In this document: piece by piece, positions 7,278-17,000 of the stretch | Position numbering within the stretch: the first letter of the stretch is position 1 | Layout: each line of letters starts with the position of its first letter | Assembly: GCF_001047375.1 (NCBI RefSeq) | Contig: NZ_LFVU01000026.1 | Coordinates: 186,001-250,000, forward strand | From: Clostridium cylindrosporum DSM 605 | GTDB lineage: Bacteria; Bacillota; Clostridia; Clostridiales; Caloramatoraceae | Direction: 5' to 3' | Length of the DNA: 64,000 nucleotides | Position numbers and translations under genes: made by a program | Notes under the pieces: model-generated | The model's input: only the letters and a program-made list of their open reading frames with translations | Told to the model about the DNA's origin: nothing | The model's database searches: none

Positions 7278-8954
7278 TTAGTTTTTGATATCTGATTTAA
7301 GGAATGTAATAAAGCTTGCTACTATAAATATCACAGATAATACTGCAAGCTGAATTGCTCCAGATTTAACATCAAGTGTAACTCCGAAGCTACCCTTCAT
7401 CATATTAGCGAACTCAGGAATTAACTTAAATATTGATAGGTTAATATATCCAAGTACAAACTTTGTTATTGACCCAAGCTTAAAGTTTGCAATTATAAAT
7501 GTTATAGGTAGTGAACCTAGGTATAGTATTGAGCTAAGTCCTACAGAAAGTGCAGTACTTTTTACTATAGTTGATATCATAAAAGATAGTGATATTACAA
7601 AGATAACACTGATACTTGAGAAAAGTATGTTAGAAAGTAGGTACATAAAGTAGCTTTTCTCTACAACATTTCCATCTACAACAGAAAGTACATTTATGGA
7701 TAAGCTATCAAATCCCATTACAAATCCACCGGATATTACAAGAACTAAAATACTTAAAAACATTACACCATAACCAATTAAGAAAACAGATACAAGCTTT
7801 GATAGAAGAATCTTAAACCTTGAAGCTGGTCTTATTAGTAGAAGTCTAACAGTTCCCTTAGAAAACTCTGATGATACTATTCCTCCTGCAATTATTATTG
7901 ATATAATAGCAGATAACATAATAAATAGTTCATATGTTGCTTTAGTCATTCCCCTAGCACCATTATCAAAGTCTAGCTGAGGGATATTATTGTTTAGGCT
8001 ATACCATCCTAACTTAATGTTATCTTGATTTTTCTTCTTGTTTTCACTATAAATTTGCTTATAGTCTTCATATGTTTTTCCCATGCCCATGTACTCAGGA
8101 GGGTTCTTTCTAAACTCTTCCTTTGACATCATTGGAGTATTTAATGCATTAATACTTGATGACATTTCTTCTAAGGTATTGCTTCTCCAGTTATCTTTCT
8201 CATATGTAATTTTATTTTTTAGTCTATATTCATCTAATTTAAGTAAGCTTTTTTCTGTATTTAAGTTTTCTTTAAGTGAAGCAATTTGATTTGAAATCTC
8301 TTTTTTATTAGTATTTAGCTTCTTTTCAAGATTTGCTATTTCAGTATTAGTATTCTTTATTGTTAAATCTCTATTTTTTATAGATTTTTTCACATAAGCT
8401 ATATAATCATTTGATTTAATAGTCTTTTTAATTTCTTCCTTTTCCTTAGTTAAAGCATCTTTTTTACTTTTTAACTCTTCCTTTGATAGTTTTAAGTAAC
8501 TTTGCAGTTCTTCTGCTTCAATAGGGTTAGCGCTTTTAGATGCATTAGTCATTACTATATTTTCATTTATCCCATTTAAAATACTATTTATTATAACTAT
8601 TTTACTTGATATTTGTGAGTAAGATAGTACCTCGTTGTTTCTCCAATCATGATAATCTAAATTATTATCAATGCTTAGTTTAACAGATTCCTTTTCAGCT
8701 TCTAAAAAAGCCTTTTCAATTTTGTTTTCAGTTTTATCAATCTTTGATAATTCAGCAATTCTAGATTCTATACTAGTTAAGTTATATTTGTGGCTATTCA
8801 TCATGAAATTTTTATCGTTATTCTTAGTAGAATTTAATATTAGAGGTAATGCTAATGCGAAAATTAAAGTAATTGCTATTATTACTTTAATACTTATTTT
8901 TTTATATTGTTTAGTAAGTTCATTTCTTGTTAGATTTAAAAGCTTCTTTAACAA
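7278..8954 (-). CDS. ABC-2 permease with a large extracytoplasmic coiled-coil insertion
   Basis: A 558-residue partner of the adjacent ATPase. One transmembrane helix lies near the N-terminus (IIAITLIFALALPLIL). It is followed by about 270 Lys/Glu/Asn-rich residues with heptad-like stretches (KSKKDALTKEKEEIKKTIK), predicted as an outside coiled coil. Five or six more helices fill the C-terminal half. This topology is that of ABC-2 permeases of peptide-antibiotic export or resistance. The frame is open to 9023, but TTG 8954 is preferred. GAAGGG lies six bases before it, and it leaves a 16-base gap instead of an overlap with the ATPase gene. Substrate unknown. Confidence 0.85.
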   Translation of the reverse strand: MLKKLLNLTRNELTKQYKKISIKVIIAITLIFALALPLILNSTKNNDKNFMMNSHKYNLTSIESRIAELSKIDKTENKIEKAFLEAEKESVKLSIDNNLDYHDWRNNEVLSYSQISSKIVIINSILNGINENIVMTNASKSANPIEAEELQSYLKLSKEELKSKKDALTKEKEEIKKTIKSNDYIAYVKKSIKNRDLTIKNTNTEIANLEKKLNTNKKEISNQIASLKENLNTEKSLLKLDEYRLKNKITYEKDNWRSNTLEEMSSSINALNTPMMSKEEFRKNPPEYMGMGKTYEDYKQIYSENKKKNQDNIKLGWYSLNNNIPQLDFDNGARGMTKATYELFIMLSAIISIIIAGGIVSSEFSKGTVRLLLIRPASRFKILLSKLVSVFLIGYGVMFLSILVLVISGGFVMGFDSLSINVLSVVDGNVVEKSYFMYLLSNILFSSISVIFVISLSFMISTIVKSTALSVGLSSILYLGSLPITFIIANFKLGSITKFVLGYINLSIFKLIPEFANMMKGSFGVTLDVKSGAIQLAVLSVIFIVASFITFLKSDIKN

Positions 8955-8970
8955 AATTAACCCTTCCCTT

Positions 8971-9900
8971 CTATATAATTTGATTTTTAGAACCCTTTGT
9001 AACTTCCATAAATTCTTCCTCAAGTGTTTTAGTTACAACAGAACCTGGATAAATATTTATTCCTTCACTAATTAAAAGCTTGTTAATTTCCAGAGTCTCC
9101 TCTCTAGTACACTTAACTAAAATTCCATCATCACACTTAGAAACATTAGTGTTGTTAAATTCTTTAATAAGTTTAATCGCTTTATCAGAGTCATCAACAT
9201 CAAGAAGAAAGGTTTTTATACTTTGTGATTTATCCTTTTTAAGGTCACCTATTGTCTTGAAATCTATAATTTTTCCTTGGTCTATTATTCCAAACCTATC
9301 ACACATAAGCTCCATTTCACTTAAAAGATGACTAGATACAAGTACAGAAAGTCCTTCACTTTTACATAGGTTCTTTAGAGTTTGACGAAGCTCTTTGATT
9401 CCCATAGGATCAAGTCCATTTGTAGGCTCATCAAGTATTAAAAGTTTTGGCCTATGTAGTAGCGCCTGTGCAACACCAAGTCTTTGTCTCATACCTAGTG
9501 AGTATGTTTTAACCTTGTTGTTAATTCTATTTTCTAGCTTTACTAATTTCACTATTTCATTAATTCTCTCTATGCTAATGTTTCCGTGCATATTAGCATA
9601 AAGTTTAAGGTTGTCCATTCCGGATAAATAACCATACATTTCAGGGTTTTCAATTATCCCCCCAACATTTTCTAGGGCAGCTTCAAATTCATTTTTTACA
9701 TTCTTACCATTTATAATTATTTCGCCCTCATCTATGCTTAAAAGCCCTGTAATCATTTTGATAGTAGTAGTTTTCCCAGCTCCATTAGGTCCTAGGAAGC
9801 CGAATATCTCTCCTTCGCTAATTTTAAAGCTTATGTTATCTACAACTCTTTTCTTACTAAGGATTTTACTAACATTTTTTAATTCAAGTATTGTTTTCAT
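8971..9900 (-). CDS. ABC transporter ATP-binding protein, BcrA-like
   Basis: A 309-residue ATPase. Walker A GPNGAGKTT lies at about 36-44, the signature YSLGMRQRLGVAQA, Walker B LLILDEPTNGLDP, and the H-loop SSHLL. The C-terminal 90 residues fit the BcrA/YxlF type of ATPase, whose partners confer resistance to bacitracin or lantibiotics or export peptides. GAAGGTG precedes the ATG. It is first in a two-gene operon with the coiled-coil permease and lies behind a promoter with overlapping dyads. No two-component system or regulator is adjacent. Confidence 0.92.
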   Translation of the reverse strand: MKTILELKNVSKILSKKRVVDNISFKISEGEIFGFLGPNGAGKTTTIKMITGLLSIDEGEIIINGKNVKNEFEAALENVGGIIENPEMYGYLSGMDNLKLYANMHGNISIERINEIVKLVKLENRINNKVKTYSLGMRQRLGVAQALLHRPKLLILDEPTNGLDPMGIKELRQTLKNLCKSEGLSVLVSSHLLSEMELMCDRFGIIDQGKIIDFKTIGDLKKDKSQSIKTFLLDVDDSDKAIKLIKEFNNTNVSKCDDGILVKCTREETLEINKLLISEGINIYPGSVVTKTLEEEFMEVTKGSKNQII

Positions 9901-9924
9901 TTATTCACCTTCTTATTTATAAAT

Positions 9925-9968
9925 ATTATATTTAATACTAGTATTAATGTACTAGTTGAATTAGTACA
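9925..9968 (-). promoter_or_regulatory. Promoter with palindromic operators for the BcrAB-like operon
   Basis: On the reverse strand AGTACA (9953-9948) and TATAAT (9930-9925) are 17 bases apart. A perfect 16-bp palindrome TTAATACTAGTATTAA (9932-9947) fills the spacer. A second dyad, TGTACTA-N7-TAGTACA (9948-9954 with 9962-9968), overlaps the -35. Both share TACTAGT-like half-sites. This geometry fits a repressor or a MerR/GntR-type regulator that acts on the spacer. Confidence 0.6.
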
Positions 9969-10233
9969 CCTAAAACATATCATACTAGAATGAAAAATTC
10001 AATAGCCTTCTTCATATTTTATATAGTTTTTCTAAATATAGGCATTTTACCGCTATAAGTTTCTTTAATATTCTTCATAGGTGTTTAGATTTATGCCATG
10101 AGTAAGAGGAGATATAAGGGATGTAAGTTTAAAACTTTGTTTTATATTAGGTTTAAAAAGTTATTTATATTAGATATACTTTTTAAGTAGACTTACATAA
10201 AAGTGACATTATACTTAGAAAGGAAGACTTGAG
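9969..10233. other. Gene-free gap between the ABC operon and the EamA-like gene
   Basis: No convincing gene is seen. A 30-codon ATG frame (MSKRRYKGCK..., from about 10098) has no ribosome site. A plausible promoter for the next gene is TAGACT (10188-10193), 16 bases, TATACT (10210-10215), with AAAGGAAG before the ATG. Confidence 0.4.
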
Positions 10234-10665
10234 ATGACGTTTAATTACTTTTTTCCACTTGTTTTAGTGATATTATCTAATCTTATTTATCATATAACAG
10301 CGAAGAATACTCCTAACAATATAAATTCATTTTTATCATTAACAGTAACATATGTTGTAGGTGCTATTGTTTCAGTTTTAATGTACTTTATTATTTCAAA
10401 ACCTAGTGATGTACTTAAGGATATAAATAAATTAAATTGGACTACCTATATTTTAGGATTAGTGATTGTAGGACTAGAAATAGGCTATATTTATATGTAC
10501 CGTGTAGGATGGAATATAAGCAAAGGTTCTATTGTAGCAAGTATTTCTGTTGCTATTTTACTAGTTTTAGTTGGTACATTGTTTTATAAAGAGATTATAG
10601 GAATGTATCAAGTTTCAGGTATTGTATTTTGTATTATTGGACTAATTTTAATTAACCTACATTAA
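10234..10665 (+). CDS. EamA/DMT-like small membrane transporter, single-domain
   Basis: 143 residues with about five hydrophobic helices. The C-terminal ISVAILLVLVGTLFYKEIIGMYQVSGIVFCIIGLILI is the ending typical of one EamA half (the drug/metabolite transporter superfamily). Full EamA proteins have two such halves, so this probably works as a dimer, like SMR proteins. AAAGGAAG lies upstream of ATG 10234. No neighbour suggests a substrate, and none is claimed. Confidence 0.75.
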   Translation: MTFNYFFPLVLVILSNLIYHITAKNTPNNINSFLSLTVTYVVGAIVSVLMYFIISKPSDVLKDINKLNWTTYILGLVIVGLEIGYIYMYRVGWNISKGSIVASISVAILLVLVGTLFYKEIIGMYQVSGIVFCIIGLILINLH

Positions 10666-10736
10666 TGTGTAATATTATTTAATAAATAAAAGGACCTGCT
10701 TCATAAAAGCTTAAGTAGACATAATAAGGTAATGAG

Positions 10737-11876
10737 GTGAATGCAATACAGAAGAATACTCTTTCGAATAAAAGAAAGAAACAACGGATAAAAATAAGTA
10801 GCTTAAATGACTTTAAATGTGAATTGAAAAAAGAAGGATATGAGATAAATGAACTTGATGAAGAAGGTTTTAAAAGGGAAGTTGCAAAAATATTTAAGGT
10901 AGATAATAGTGTAGTAGAGAGTTTATATACATGCATTAGTGAGGATGAGATTACCTATAGGGCAAATGATATTATGGACTTAATTGACTACATAAAGAAA
11001 ATGATATTATTTGAGAATGAACATAATAGGTTATGGGAGAAAATAAGTAAAATAAAAACATTAACTGTAGATAGGATTGAATATGAACGAGAACCCAGTG
11101 TTCAAGATAATGTTGATGATTTGCTAAGAACTGTTGAAGAAGTAGCAAGTGAAGTATCTAGAGTAATAAGTGAAGAAGATAAAATTAAACTAAGAGATTT
11201 GGAAAAGGAATTAGATAAGGAATACCTTTATGCAAAGGATATTGAATTACTAAAGAAGATGGTTATTATTAAGGGGGAAGAGATAAAAGAAACATATAAT
11301 ACTGGAACTAGAACTAAAACAATATCTATAGAAATACCTAAAAAAGTAAACCATCAATATATTACAGCAAAGAGGGGTACTGTACAGTATCATGATTATC
11401 TAAACAATAACATACCAAGAATGCAGCGTTTAATTAAGAATATACACAAATATATAAATGTGGATGAAGAAGAATCAGACGCATATAAAATACATCAAAG
11501 TGAAGCATTGCAGGATTCTATAAACATAGCAGTAGCAGTATATGATGAAAAAGAATTTAGGGCAATCAGTGGAAGTAATGAGATAATAAATTATTGCAGT
11601 GCACCACCACTAGAAAAGGCAAACTTTAAAAGTAGTAAAGTTAATAAGTTAGGTAAACTAGGAATAGGATATGATAGAGTTAATGATAGTGAAAAAAAGA
11701 TATTTGAAGAAATACACAGACAAATAGAAGAGAAATCATTGAAGAATGAAGGTAGTCTTATTTTATATAGCAAATGGAAACCATGTCCAAGCTGCTATTC
11801 AGTAATCAATCAGTTTCGAAAAAGGCATCCAGGTATAAAGGTTCAAGTAAGATATGTAAAGAAGTATGGTGAATAA
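10737..11876 (+). CDS. Protein with a C-terminal toxin-type deaminase-like domain
   Basis: 379 residues, soluble, without signal peptide. Residues 1-260 are charged, helical and of no family I recognise. The last 130 residues fit the zinc deaminase fold seen in bacterial toxin deaminases: SEALQDSINIAVAVYDE, then the motif NDSEKKIFEEI with D317-S318-E319 as the proposed ligand/catalytic Glu, then WKPCPSCYSVINQFRKRHPGIKVQVRY with C350 and C353. In many relatives this domain ends a secreted polymorphic toxin. Here no secretion module or obvious immunity gene is adjacent. The start is GTG 10737 with AAGGT upstream; no ATG fits. It may act on nucleotides, RNA or DNA inside the cell. Function is inferred from the fold only. 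Confidence 0.65.
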   Translation: MNAIQKNTLSNKRKKQRIKISSLNDFKCELKKEGYEINELDEEGFKREVAKIFKVDNSVVESLYTCISEDEITYRANDIMDLIDYIKKMILFENEHNRLWEKISKIKTLTVDRIEYEREPSVQDNVDDLLRTVEEVASEVSRVISEEDKIKLRDLEKELDKEYLYAKDIELLKKMVIIKGEEIKETYNTGTRTKTISIEIPKKVNHQYITAKRGTVQYHDYLNNNIPRMQRLIKNIHKYINVDEEESDAYKIHQSEALQDSINIAVAVYDEKEFRAISGSNEIINYCSAPPLEKANFKSSKVNKLGKLGIGYDRVNDSEKKIFEEIHRQIEEKSLKNEGSLILYSKWKPCPSCYSVINQFRKRHPGIKVQVRYVKKYGE

Positions 11877-11933
11877 TAGTAGAGGAGATAGCTGAGATTT
11901 CTATAAGTTAAGGGAAAATATATATTTAATATT

Positions 11934-11975
11934 AGGTGTTAGAGATAGAAATCAATCTCTAACACCTTTTGTTTT
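11934..11975 (+). terminator. Terminator after the deaminase gene, overlapping the end of the convergent gene
   Basis: A perfect 12-bp stem (11934-11945 with 11956-11967) is followed by TTTTGTTTTGTTT on the plus strand. The stem includes the stop codon and last codons of the reverse-strand DUF2382 gene. Confidence 0.85.
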
Positions 11976-12653
11976 GTTTGTGACTTTGGGAGATCCTGAA
12001 ACCTTAACTTTAACTTCTTCTTTTTTTAGTGTTTCTTCAATGTGTTTAATTTCCTGTATCTTTTGTTTATATATAGATACATCCTCTAGGGCAACTTTGT
12101 GTTTTGTTAATTCAACTTGTTCTTCACTAAGAGGTATACGGATAGTCTCTGTAGGAGAATCTTTAAGCTTTGAGTTGTTTGAAGAAAGAACTTTCTTCTC
12201 AATTACTAGTTCTTCACGTATAACAGGTATAGTAAAACTTTTTTCTTCAGTAAATTCTTCTCTATAGATTTTTACCTCTCCTGTTTTTATTAACTTCTTT
12301 GCTATATTAAGTTGTTCCTCTTTAATTTCAAGGGTTGCACTTTTACTAGGGATATATTTTTTCTGTTTACTTGAATTTGTTTGCTGATTATACTCAGAGT
12401 TTTTATTTTCAGGGGAGTATAGAGACAAGATTGCTCCAATAAATCCACCAATTATAATACCTAATAAAGTTGCAGAAATAATTTCATTAAGAGGGATATA
12501 GGAAAATACATTATATAGTGCTGGAATAGCTAGGATGCCGAATCTGTGAAGAGCTCCTAATAATATTCCTATAATACCTCCTATTATCATTCCAAAAAGT
12601 ATATCCTTTGACATACCTGTCTTTTCATGTGTAACTGATGAACTTTTAGTCAT
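11952..12653 (-). CDS. DUF2382 (YsnF/AvaK) domain protein with N-terminal membrane hairpin
   Basis: 233 residues. Two hydrophobic, Gly/Ile-rich segments (about 17-80, GMIIGGIIGILLG and ATLLGIIIGGFIGAIL) are followed by a DUF2382 domain. The domain is two stretches, EEQLNIAKKLIKTGEVKIYRE and EEQVELTKHKVALEDVSIYKQ, each continuing into charged beta strands. DUF2382 proteins are linked to stress in Bacillus (YsnF) and cyanobacteria (AvaK), and the biochemical role is unknown. The start is ATG 12653, seven bases after GGAGGG; an ATG 15 bases earlier would overlap that site. It follows a second DUF2382 gene and is probably cotranscribed past a terminator. Confidence 0.85.
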   Translation of the reverse strand: MTKSSSVTHEKTGMSKDILFGMIIGGIIGILLGALHRFGILAIPALYNVFSYIPLNEIISATLLGIIIGGFIGAILSLYSPENKNSEYNQQTNSSKQKKYIPSKSATLEIKEEQLNIAKKLIKTGEVKIYREEFTEEKSFTIPVIREELVIEKKVLSSNNSKLKDSPTETIRIPLSEEQVELTKHKVALEDVSIYKQKIQEIKHIEETLKKEEVKVKVSGSPKVTNKTKGVRD

Positions 12654-12672
12654 ATATTTACCCTCCATTTAT

Positions 12673-12715
12673 TTTTAAAAACACCTGCGAATCTTCGTTG
12701 AGATCCGCAGGTGTT
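12673..12715 (-). terminator. Terminator/attenuator between the two DUF2382 genes
   Basis: A 15-bp stem (12680-12694 with 12701-12715) with one wobble pair and a loop of about six bases is followed by a T-run on the reverse strand. Because the next gene lacks room for its own promoter, read-through here probably sets its level. Confidence 0.85.
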
Positions 12716-12732
12716 CAAAGTTTTACTAATGG

Positions 12733-13182
12733 TTATTGGTTGTTACTGCTACTATCAACTACATCTGGGTTACCGATTTTGTTTACCAGAACCTCTTCAC
12801 GTTTAAGAGTTTCGTCTATACGTTCTGTACTTTCTATAGTACGCTTATGAGCTGAAACCTCACCTGTTACTACTGTACGTTTATCTACATCTATTCTTTC
12901 TTCATTTACAGGAATTTTAATTGGTTCTTCGTTAGTAATACATGAATTACTTGATTCATTGTTTATGCATTTTCTTTCAATTACTATTTCTTCACGTGTT
13001 ACAGGAACCTCAACTGTTTTTTGCTCTTCTATAATTTCCTTACCAAGCTCTACTTCACCTTTTTGTACACTATATTTATTAATATCTAATTCTTCTTTAT
13101 GAAGACGAAGTTTTGCGTTATCACTATTATTTTGTTTTTTAGTATCATTGTCGTTGTTGAAAAGTCCACCAAATATGCTCAT
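12733..13182 (-). CDS. DUF2382 (YsnF/AvaK) domain protein, soluble
   Basis: 149 residues, no membrane segment. The DUF2382 halves are visible as KLRLHKEELDINKYSVQKGEVELGKE and NEERIDVDKRTVVTGEVSAHKR, each with the repeating pattern of E/K and hydrophobics, plus IPVNEE and TLKREEV. The short N-terminal MSIFGGLFNNDND and Asn/Ser-rich tail are probably disordered. GGAGGTG lies upstream of the ATG. It is the first gene of a stress-protein pair. DUF2382 function is unknown; a stress or sporulation role is only inferred. Confidence 0.85.
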   Translation of the reverse strand: MSIFGGLFNNDNDTKKQNNSDNAKLRLHKEELDINKYSVQKGEVELGKEIIEEQKTVEVPVTREEIVIERKCINNESSNSCITNEEPIKIPVNEERIDVDKRTVVTGEVSAHKRTIESTERIDETLKREEVLVNKIGNPDVVDSSSNNQ

Positions 13183-13292
13183 ATAGGCACCTCCAATAAA
13201 TAATAATCTTTTACTGATTATTATATTGCCCTTAGGAAGAGTATATTATTCTACATAAACCTACATATAAAAGGGAATTATAATTTTAATAA

Positions 13293-13856
13293 TTAATTTT
13301 TATTAAAAAAGGGATTACAAGCATACCTACTTACTTTATCAATGAAGGAAGCAATTTCCTTTGGGCTTTTTACCATACCACCTTGTATCCAGTTTTGCAG
13401 TATTGCAACACTTCCATTTATGGAGTAAATATAAAGTAGTTCTAGTTCATCTCCATTATAATTACCTTCACCTAGAACTTCCTTCCACTGGGTAAGTGTT
13501 TTATCATAGGCAATGTTTATAAGTTTTTTTAAAAACTCTTTATCTCCATATTCAGAAAAAAGGATTTTACATAGTTCACTATTTTCAACAATACGTTGAC
13601 ATATATCTTGAATACAATTAACTTCACTATTAATAGATGATTGGATTTTATCAAAAAACTTGTTTTCGATATGTATAAGTAGTTCCTGTGGACTAGAGTA
13701 GTGTGTGTAAAATGTATTTCTATTAATGTCTGCTAGTTTACATATATCAGTTACAGTAATTTTATTTATAGGTTTTTCCTTCATAATATCTAGAAGACTT
13801 TGTTCTAGAACCATTTTCGTATATCGAACCCTTCTATCTTCTTTTTCTGATTTCAT
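13293..13856 (-). CDS. TetR/AcrR-family transcriptional regulator
   Basis: 187 residues. The N-terminal DNA-binding domain spans about 10-58: VRYTKMVLEQSLLDIMKEKPINKITVTDICKLADINRNTFYTHY, a clear TetR helix-turn-helix. The C-terminal helical domain is of the TetR_C_7/DhaS-like type (EFLKKLINIAYDKTLTQWK... GSVAILQNWIQGG), which senses ligand. AAGGAG precedes the ATG. It is divergent from an MMPL exporter 175 bases away and probably represses it; the shared interval holds inverted repeats. Typical arrangement of a drug or lipid exporter with its local repressor. Confidence 0.9.
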   Translation of the reverse strand: MKSEKEDRRVRYTKMVLEQSLLDIMKEKPINKITVTDICKLADINRNTFYTHYSSPQELLIHIENKFFDKIQSSINSEVNCIQDICQRIVENSELCKILFSEYGDKEFLKKLINIAYDKTLTQWKEVLGEGNYNGDELELLYIYSINGSVAILQNWIQGGMVKSPKEIASFIDKVSRYACNPFFNKN

Positions 13857-13914
13857 GGTTTTCTCCTTTAAGTTAAAAATTTTACTTTATTTATAAAATA
13901 ATAGACAGTTTTAA

Positions 13915-13987
13915 AGTTATTTGTTCGCTAAGTAACAAAAATATAACTAACTGCCTGTTGATAATCGAACACTGTGTATATTATAAT
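13915..13987 (+). promoter_or_regulatory. Promoter and dyads between tetR and the MMPL gene
   Basis: TTGATA (13958-13963), 18 bases, TATAAT (13982-13987) reads toward the MMPL gene. Upstream, TTTGTT-N8-AACAAA (13920-13939) is nested in AGTTAT...ATAACT (13915-13948). This is a candidate TetR operator between the divergent genes. Confidence 0.55.
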
Positions 13988-14031
13988 TCACTTAAATTAA
14001 AAAGGCAAATTATAGATAAAGGAGTAGAGAG

Positions 14032-17000
14032 ATGAGAAAAATTTTAAAACTACCTTGGGTTGTATTTGGGATATGGATAATAGCCACAGTGCTATTTGCA
14101 TTTAATCAACCAAATCTTAATAAAATTCTACAGGAGAAGGGACAAGCTACAATAAGTAATGATTCTCCATCTAGCATTTCAACAAAAATGCTAAACAAAA
14201 TGGGAGAATCAAAGGGTGAATCCCTAATTGTTGTTTTCAATAAATCCAGTAAAATGTCTGATAGTGATATGAAAAGTATTGAAAAAGGCATTAAAAATCT
14301 TGATTCGCAGAAGTCACAACTTAAGATAAATAATATAATTGATCCATTTAGTACTCCTGAAATTAAGAAGGAATTAACATCTAAGGATGGAACCACACTA
14401 ATGGTTCAAGTTACCTATGAAAAGGGAAATAGGGACCCAGAGGTAATTATTAATGAGTTTAATAGTGCCCTAAAGGATGTTAAGGTTTCTCATTATTTAA
14501 CCGGGGAAATGCCAATAAATCATGATTATAGCACTGCAACAACTGAGGGTGTAGATAAAAGTGCGATTATAACAGTTGGATTTATACTAATCGTACTAAT
14601 GATAGTATTCCGTTCATTTATAACACCCGCTATATCACTATTTGCAGTTGCTATTTCATATCTATGCTCACTAGGGATAATAGGAATATTAATAGATACT
14701 GTTGATTTTCCTATAACTATGTTAACCCAAATGTTCCTAATTCTTATTCTTTTCGGTATAGGTACCGATTATAATATACTTTTATTTAATAGATTTAAGG
14801 AAGAGTTAGGAAAGGGATTAAGTATTGATGAAGCTATTGTTACTACTTACAAAACCGCAGGAAAAACAATAATATTTAGTGGTTTAACTGTATTCGTAGC
14901 ATTTGCTAGTCTTAGTTTTGTACAGTTTCCTATATACCGTTCTGCAAATGCAGTAGCTATAGGAATTGCTGTACTACTTTTAGAGATATTAACATTTACT
15001 CCTGTAATAATGAAGTTTCTTGGTAAGAAGTTATTTTGGCCATCAAAAAATGCAGCTGGACACAAGGATAGTAGACTATGGGAAAAAGTTACTGCTACAA
15101 GTGTAAAGCATCCAGCTATATCTATGATATTAGTTGCTATAATTATTGCCCCAGTAATATTCTTTAATAGTACAAAGTTATCCTTTGATACTCTTAAGGA
15201 TTTAAGGCCTGATACTCCATCAGTTAAAGGTTTTAACATTATAGCAGAGAAATTCGGACGTGGAAAGGCAATGCCAACTACGATAGTTATAGAGAATAAA
15301 GAGGCTATGAATAACAATGAATATCTTACTGTTATAGATACACTAACGGAAAAGTTAAAGAAGCTAGATGGTGTAGGTCAAGTATCCGGTGTAACACAGC
15401 CTACTGGAGAACCAATAGATAACTTTTATACAAATACTCAAGTTAACACCGTGGTAAATGGACTAGACTCTACTAATAATGGAGTTGAAAAGATAAACGG
15501 AGGACTTGAGAAGATAAATAGCAGTATGAAGACACCAGACTTTTCAAGTGTTCAAGACCTTTCTAATGGGACAGGTTCCATTGAAAATGGAATGGGAGAA
15601 GTAACAAAAGGTCTTGTAAAGATAAATACAGGGATAGAACAAGGTGCAAATGGTGCTGATAAGCTTACAAAGGGTATATCAGAACTTAAATCAGGAGTTT
15701 TATCAATTAATAAAGGGTTAAGGTCAATCTCAAGTAACCTAACTAGAGTTGAATCTGGATATAATCAAATAGGAGAAGGGTATAAGTCACTACCTGGTTC
15801 TATAGGGCAAATTAAACAGTTAGCAAGTGCTATGCAAGGACAGCTAACAGTTATAGGTGCTAAGCTTCCTGGAGATAAAGATGTAGCTCAGCTTAGTGGA
15901 CTTATTTCCCAGCTTTCTTCAAGCTTAGATAAGGTATCAGGTGGATTAAGTTCTTTAAATTCAAATTATTCTGAGTTAACTTCAGGGCTTAATAAGCTAA
16001 ATGATGGACTAAAGGTTATAATTCAAAACACTAGCAGTGAATCACAGTTAGTTAAAGGGATAAATCAGTTAGAAGCAGGTGAAGCTGCCTTAGCAAATGG
16101 ACTTAGACAAGGAAGTGCAGGTCAAAAAACTGTAATTAGTAGCATGTTACAGTTAAAGGACGGGGCAGGTAAGGTAAAGGCAGGCCAGGAAGCTTTATAT
16201 ACTGGTCTTAATACCTTAAGCGGAGGAATGACAAAGCTTAAGGATGGAATAGGTAAAAGTAGTAATGGTTTAAAATCAGTTAGTAATGGTATAGGCAAAA
16301 CTAATGATTTCCTAAATCAGCTAACGAATTCAAGATCTTTCTATATACCTAAGGAAGCCTTTAAAGCTAAGGATTTTAATAAAATGTTAGATGCTTATAT
16401 GTCAAAGGACAGAAAGGTAACTAAGATAACTGTAAGCTTAAGTTCAGATCCATACTCATCAGAAGCTATAAAGGTTATAGGTGAAATGGATAATCTAGTT
16501 AAAAATCAATTAAAGGGAACAAAGCTTTCCAAAGCTAGCTACGGTATAGCAGGACCTACTGCAACTACAAATGATTTAAACAACATAGCTAACCATGATA
16601 TAGTTTTCACACAAATTATAGTGCTTGTATCTATATTTATATTACTAGTAATAGTAATAAGGTCATTCTGGATTCCAGTTTATATAGTAGGATCACTTAT
16701 GGCTGCTTACTATACTGCAATTTCAGTAACTTCATTCCTAACAGATAAACTGTTTAGTGGTGTAGGTGGAATGTCATGGAATGTACCTTTCTTCTCATTT
16801 ATAGTAATTGCAGCCCTTGGGGTAGATTACAGTATATTTATTATGGAACGCTATAAAGAATATACTGACCTAAAGCCTACAGAGGCAATAGTTCTTGCAT
16901 CTAAGAATATAGGTGGAGTAGTTATGTCTGCGGTAGTAATATTATGTGGTACCTTTGCTACACTATATCCATCAAACATACATCTATTAATGGAACTTGC

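Noticed and set aside
10098..10190. 30-codon frame MSKRRYKGCK before the EamA-like gene
   Set aside because: No Shine-Dalgarno and no separate terminator or promoter; likely chance.
11941..12267. 97-codon forward frame opposite the DUF2382 gene
   Set aside because: Antisense to a well-supported DUF2382 protein with ribosome site and membrane segments.
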